Shown: in pieces, positions 61,268-64,000 of the stretch | How the letters are laid out: every line of letters starts with the position of its first letter | How positions within the stretch are numbered: position 1 is the first letter of the stretch | Assembly (NCBI RefSeq): GCF_052324685.1 | Contig: NW_027506918.1 | Coordinates: 527,501 to 591,500, forward strand | From: Brachyhypopomus gauderio | Lineage: Eukaryota > Chordata > Actinopteri > Gymnotiformes > Hypopomidae | DNA: 64,000 nucleotides | Direction of reading: 5' to 3' | Position numbers and translations under genes: made by a program | The notes under the pieces: generated by a model | The model's input: the letters and a program-made list of their open reading frames with translations, nothing else | Databases searched by the model: none | What the model was told of the DNA's origin: nothing

Positions 61268-63640
61268 ATTGACCAGTAAATTGAGAGCTTTGCCTTTTGG
61301 CTCAGCTCCCTCTTCACCACAACGGTCCAGTACAGCGTCTGCAATACTGCAGCCGCAGCACCGATCCGCCTGTCAATCTCTCGACCCATCCTTCCATCAC
61401 TCGTGAAAAAGAACCTGAGATACTTGAACTCCTCCACTCGAGGCAAGGACTCATTCCCGACCCAGAGAGGTCACTCCACCCTTGTCCGACTGAGTACCAT
61501 GGTCCAAGTTTTAGAGGTGCTGATTCTCACCCCGACTGCCTCGCACTCGGTTGCAATCTGATCCAGCGAGAGCCGTAGGTCCTGGCCCAATGATGCCAAC
61601 AGGACCACATCATCCACAAATGGGAGACGCGGAATCCTGAGGCCACCAAACCGAACCCCCTCCACCACTTGGCTACGCAGAGAATTTCTGTCTATAAAAG
61701 TTATGAACAGAATCGGTGACAAAGGGCAGCCCTGGCTGAGTCCAACTCCCACCGGGAACCAGTCTGACTTACTTCCGGCCATGCAAACCAAGCTCCTGCT
61801 CTGTTTGTACAGGGACTGGATAGCCTGTGGCAGCAGGCCTCGTAGTCCATACTCCGGGAGCACCTCCAAGAGGAATCCCGAAGGACACGGTCGAATGCCT
61901 TCTCCAAATCCACAAAACACATGTGGACTGGTTGAGCAAACTCCCATGCACCCTCTAGGACCCTCGCAAGGGTGAAAAGCTGGTCCAGTGTTCCATGACC
62001 AGGACGGAACCAACATTGTTCCTCTTGTAATTGAAACTCGACTATCGACTGGACTCTCTTCTCCAGTACCACTACATAGACCTTACCAGGGAGGCTGAGG
62101 AGTGTGATCCCCCGATAGTTGGAGCACAATCTCCGGTCCCCCTGGAGCCTTGCCACCAAGGAGTTTCACAACTACCCTGGTCACCTCAGCCTGAGTGATG
62201 GGCAAACTCCCGTCCAAGTCCCCGAGCTCTGCTTCCTCCATGGAAGACGTGATGATGGCATTGAGAAGATCCTCAAAGTATTCCGTCCACCACCTAATGA
62301 CATCCCCAGTTGAGGTCAGCAGATCCCCAGCCCCACTGTATACACTGTTGGTCGGGAACCGCTTTCTCCTCCTGAGTTGCCTGACGGTTTTCCAGAATCG
62401 CCAATCGAAAGTCACTTTCCATGGTCTCACCAAACTCTTCCCACACCCGAGTTTTTGCCTCCTGTACCCATCTGCCGCCTCCGGAGTCCCACGAGTCAAC
62501 CAGGCCTGATAGGACTCTTTCTTCAGAATACATTGGGTTTGGCGATTGCCGCCATGACAGGCACCGACAACCTTGCGGCCACAGCTCTGGTCCACCGCAT
62601 AGACAACAGAGGCGTGAAACAAGGCCCATTCAGACTCAATGTCTCTGGCCTCCCTTGGGATGCGGTCAAAGCTCTGCTGGAAGTGGGAGTTAAAGACCTT
62701 TCTGACAGGTTCCTCTGCCATGCACTTATAGACACTTCTGTGCTTGAACATGGTGTTTGTTATGGACAGACTCTGACGAGCACAGAAGTCCAATAACAAA
62801 ACACCATTCGGGTTCAGATCGGAAAGGCAATTCCTCCCAATCACGTCCTTCCAGGTCTTACTGTCGCTGCCCACATAAGCATTGAAGTCACCCCAGAATG
62901 CCCAGAATGGGCACCTTCTAGTATCCCCTCCAAGGACTCCAAGAAGGTTGGAACTGCCATTTGGTGCATAAGGACAAACAACAGAGCCCATTCCCCAACC
63001 CGAAGGCGTAGGAAAGCAACACTCTTGTCTAAGGGGGAAAACCCCAACACACAGGCAGCGAGCTGGGGAGCTATGAGTAAGCCCACTCCTGCCCTCCGCC
63101 TTTCACCCTGGGCAACTCCAGAAAAGAATAAAGTCCAGCCTCTCTCGAGAGGATTGTTTCCAGGACCCAAATGTGTGTTGAGGTGAGTCCAACTATATCT
63201 AGTTGATATCTCTAAGACTTGCACACCAGCTCAGGCTCCTTCCCAACCAGAGAGGTTACCTTCCATGTCCCAAGAGCCAGGTTCAGTAACAGAGGATCAG
63301 TACGCCAATGCCCCCACATTCGGCCACCGCCCAATCCACAATGCACTGAACCCCTACTACTACCTCTCCCACAGGTGGTGGGCCCATGGGAGAGTGAACC
63401 CAAGTATCTCTTTCTGACTGTCCCCGGCCAGGCCCCATGGGTAGAAACCAGGCCACCAGGCGCTCACCAAGGGGCCCCTCCCCCAGGCCTGGCTCCAGGG
63501 TGAGGCCCCGATAACCCTGATCCGGGTGAGGGTAACTGTTATTTATGAGTTCCATAGGGGTTTTTGGATCACTCTTTGTCTGGCCCATCACCTAGGACCA
63601 ATTTGCCTTGGGAGACCCTACCAGGGTCACACCATTCCAT
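61268..63640 (-). mobile_element. Rex3-type LINE (RTE clade), degraded
   Basis: Reading right to left: a GC-rich 5' region (63640-63400), the ORF start (LGTWKVTSLVGKEPEL), endonuclease (RGWTLFFSGVAQGERRRAGV, GDFNAYVGSD), a linker and RT. The 3' end is missing: the frame stops in YIPTLK at 61268, where family members continue. It interrupts TRIM-5 intron 5, whose homology to TRIM-2 resumes at about 63648. Confidence 0.85.
61271..63400 (-). pseudogene. Rex3 endonuclease-RT ORF, several frameshifts
   Basis: Pieces in different frames (63400-62841, 62991-62083, 62159-61701, 62016-61471, 61446-61271) join into one endonuclease-RT protein. RT shows VEFQLQEEQCWFRPGHGTLD, GVGLSQGCPLSPILF and FVDDVVLLAS; the usual FADD box reads FVDD here. 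VEEFKYLRFFFTSDGRMGRE follows. Multiple shifts and the missing end make it inactive. Confidence 0.85.
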
Positions 63641-64000
63641 ATAGCCCTGGAGCAGGGGGTGTCTGCTTGGGCTCAGCTGGACTCCAGGCTGTGGGGAGGT
63701 GGAGTTGTGTCTGGGTGTTTGGAGTGGTGTGTCCTGTTCCTGGAACAGTGCACATTGTCTCTGGGGTGTTTGCTAGGGTCTCCCCAACTTCACAACCACA
63801 CTCCTCTGAGCACTATGACTTCTCTTAATAGGATGGAGGATTGTGGGAAGCCCCTTAGCCTGGAGTCTCAAGGACCCATGTCCCACTTCATACAGCCCTA
63901 TAGGGTCAGACTCAGAGTGATGGTCTTCCTCTCATCTGTGAGATGAGTCCTCCTCCTGGTAGAGGAGACCAAACCCAACATACAGCACAGGAACCTCTTA
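63641..64000. other. TRIM-5 intron 5, continued
   Basis: GGAGCAGGGGGTGTCTGCTT and following sequence matches 13008-13290 (TRIM-2) and 36165-36460 (TRIM-4). The 24-bp minisatellite seen next in those copies is not reached before the window ends. Confidence 0.6.

Overview
This window is repeat-rich genomic DNA from a vertebrate, almost certainly a teleost fish. Genes are split by GT-AG introns. Microsatellites ((GT)n, (GA)n, (CA)n, (TA)n) and minisatellites are common. The transposons are fish types: BEL/Pao, Sushi-like and Gmr1-like Ty3/Gypsy, Rex3, L2-type LINEs, Tc1, hAT, PIF/Harbinger and a THAP/P element. The species cannot be named from sequence alone.

The host content is a tandem array of TRIM E3 ubiquitin-ligase genes on the minus strand, closest by eye to the fish TRIM35 / zinc-binding-protein-A33-like group. 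Three copies have all six exons: TRIM-2 (11666-15881), TRIM-3 (21150-28132) and TRIM-4 (34809-44712). TRIM-1 (3530-5049) has exons 1-4 and is cut off by a BEL/Pao insertion. TRIM-5 (60280-60824) has only its B30.2 exon, because the rest lies beyond the right edge. The splice model (405, 96, 225, 23, 119 and 539 or 545 bp of coding sequence) closes in frame for the three complete copies, giving 468 or 470 residues. Each unit also carries a nearly cytosine-free minisatellite in intron 5 (TRIM-2 to -4), a CTCF-like motif upstream of exon 1 (degenerate in TRIM-4), and often a 58-bp repeat downstream of exon 6.

Layout: 1-3505 BEL/Pao remnant; 3530-5600 TRIM-1; 6426-8958 degraded THAP/P-element transposase; 9119-10256 3' part of a LINE-like element with a nuclease-like C terminus; 11058-11205 inverted TRIM exon 3 fragment; 11.4-16.3 kb TRIM-2; 16.3-20.8 kb repeats, coiled-coil fragments and a retroelement remnant; 20.8-28.5 kb TRIM-3 with a Tc1 element in intron 5; 29.6-32.9 kb Harbinger remnant; 33.0-45.0 kb TRIM-4, swollen by MITEs, an autonomous-type hAT remnant with a nested MITE, a rearranged LINE and a solo LTR; 45.0-45.6 kb LINE 3' end; 45990-57391 a Sushi-like Gypsy element whose 5' LTR is split by a Gmr1-like Gypsy element (51361-57178); 57.4-60.2 kb unassigned retroelement sequence and a hAT-type MITE; 60.3-64.0 kb TRIM-5 exon 6 and its intron 5, which holds an L2 ORF1 fragment and a Rex3 LINE.

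The strongest biological item is the Gmr1-like element. Its two 629-bp LTRs look identical, it has a 5-bp target duplication, and one 1480-codon ORF encodes Gag-protease-integrase-RT-RNase H, with integrase before RT. Its host Sushi-like element keeps a textbook -1 frameshift signal and an open pol frame, but in-frame deletions have removed the protease and RNase H catalytic centres. I did not see a wholly new system; the novelty lies in these arrangements and in the architecture of the TRIM array.
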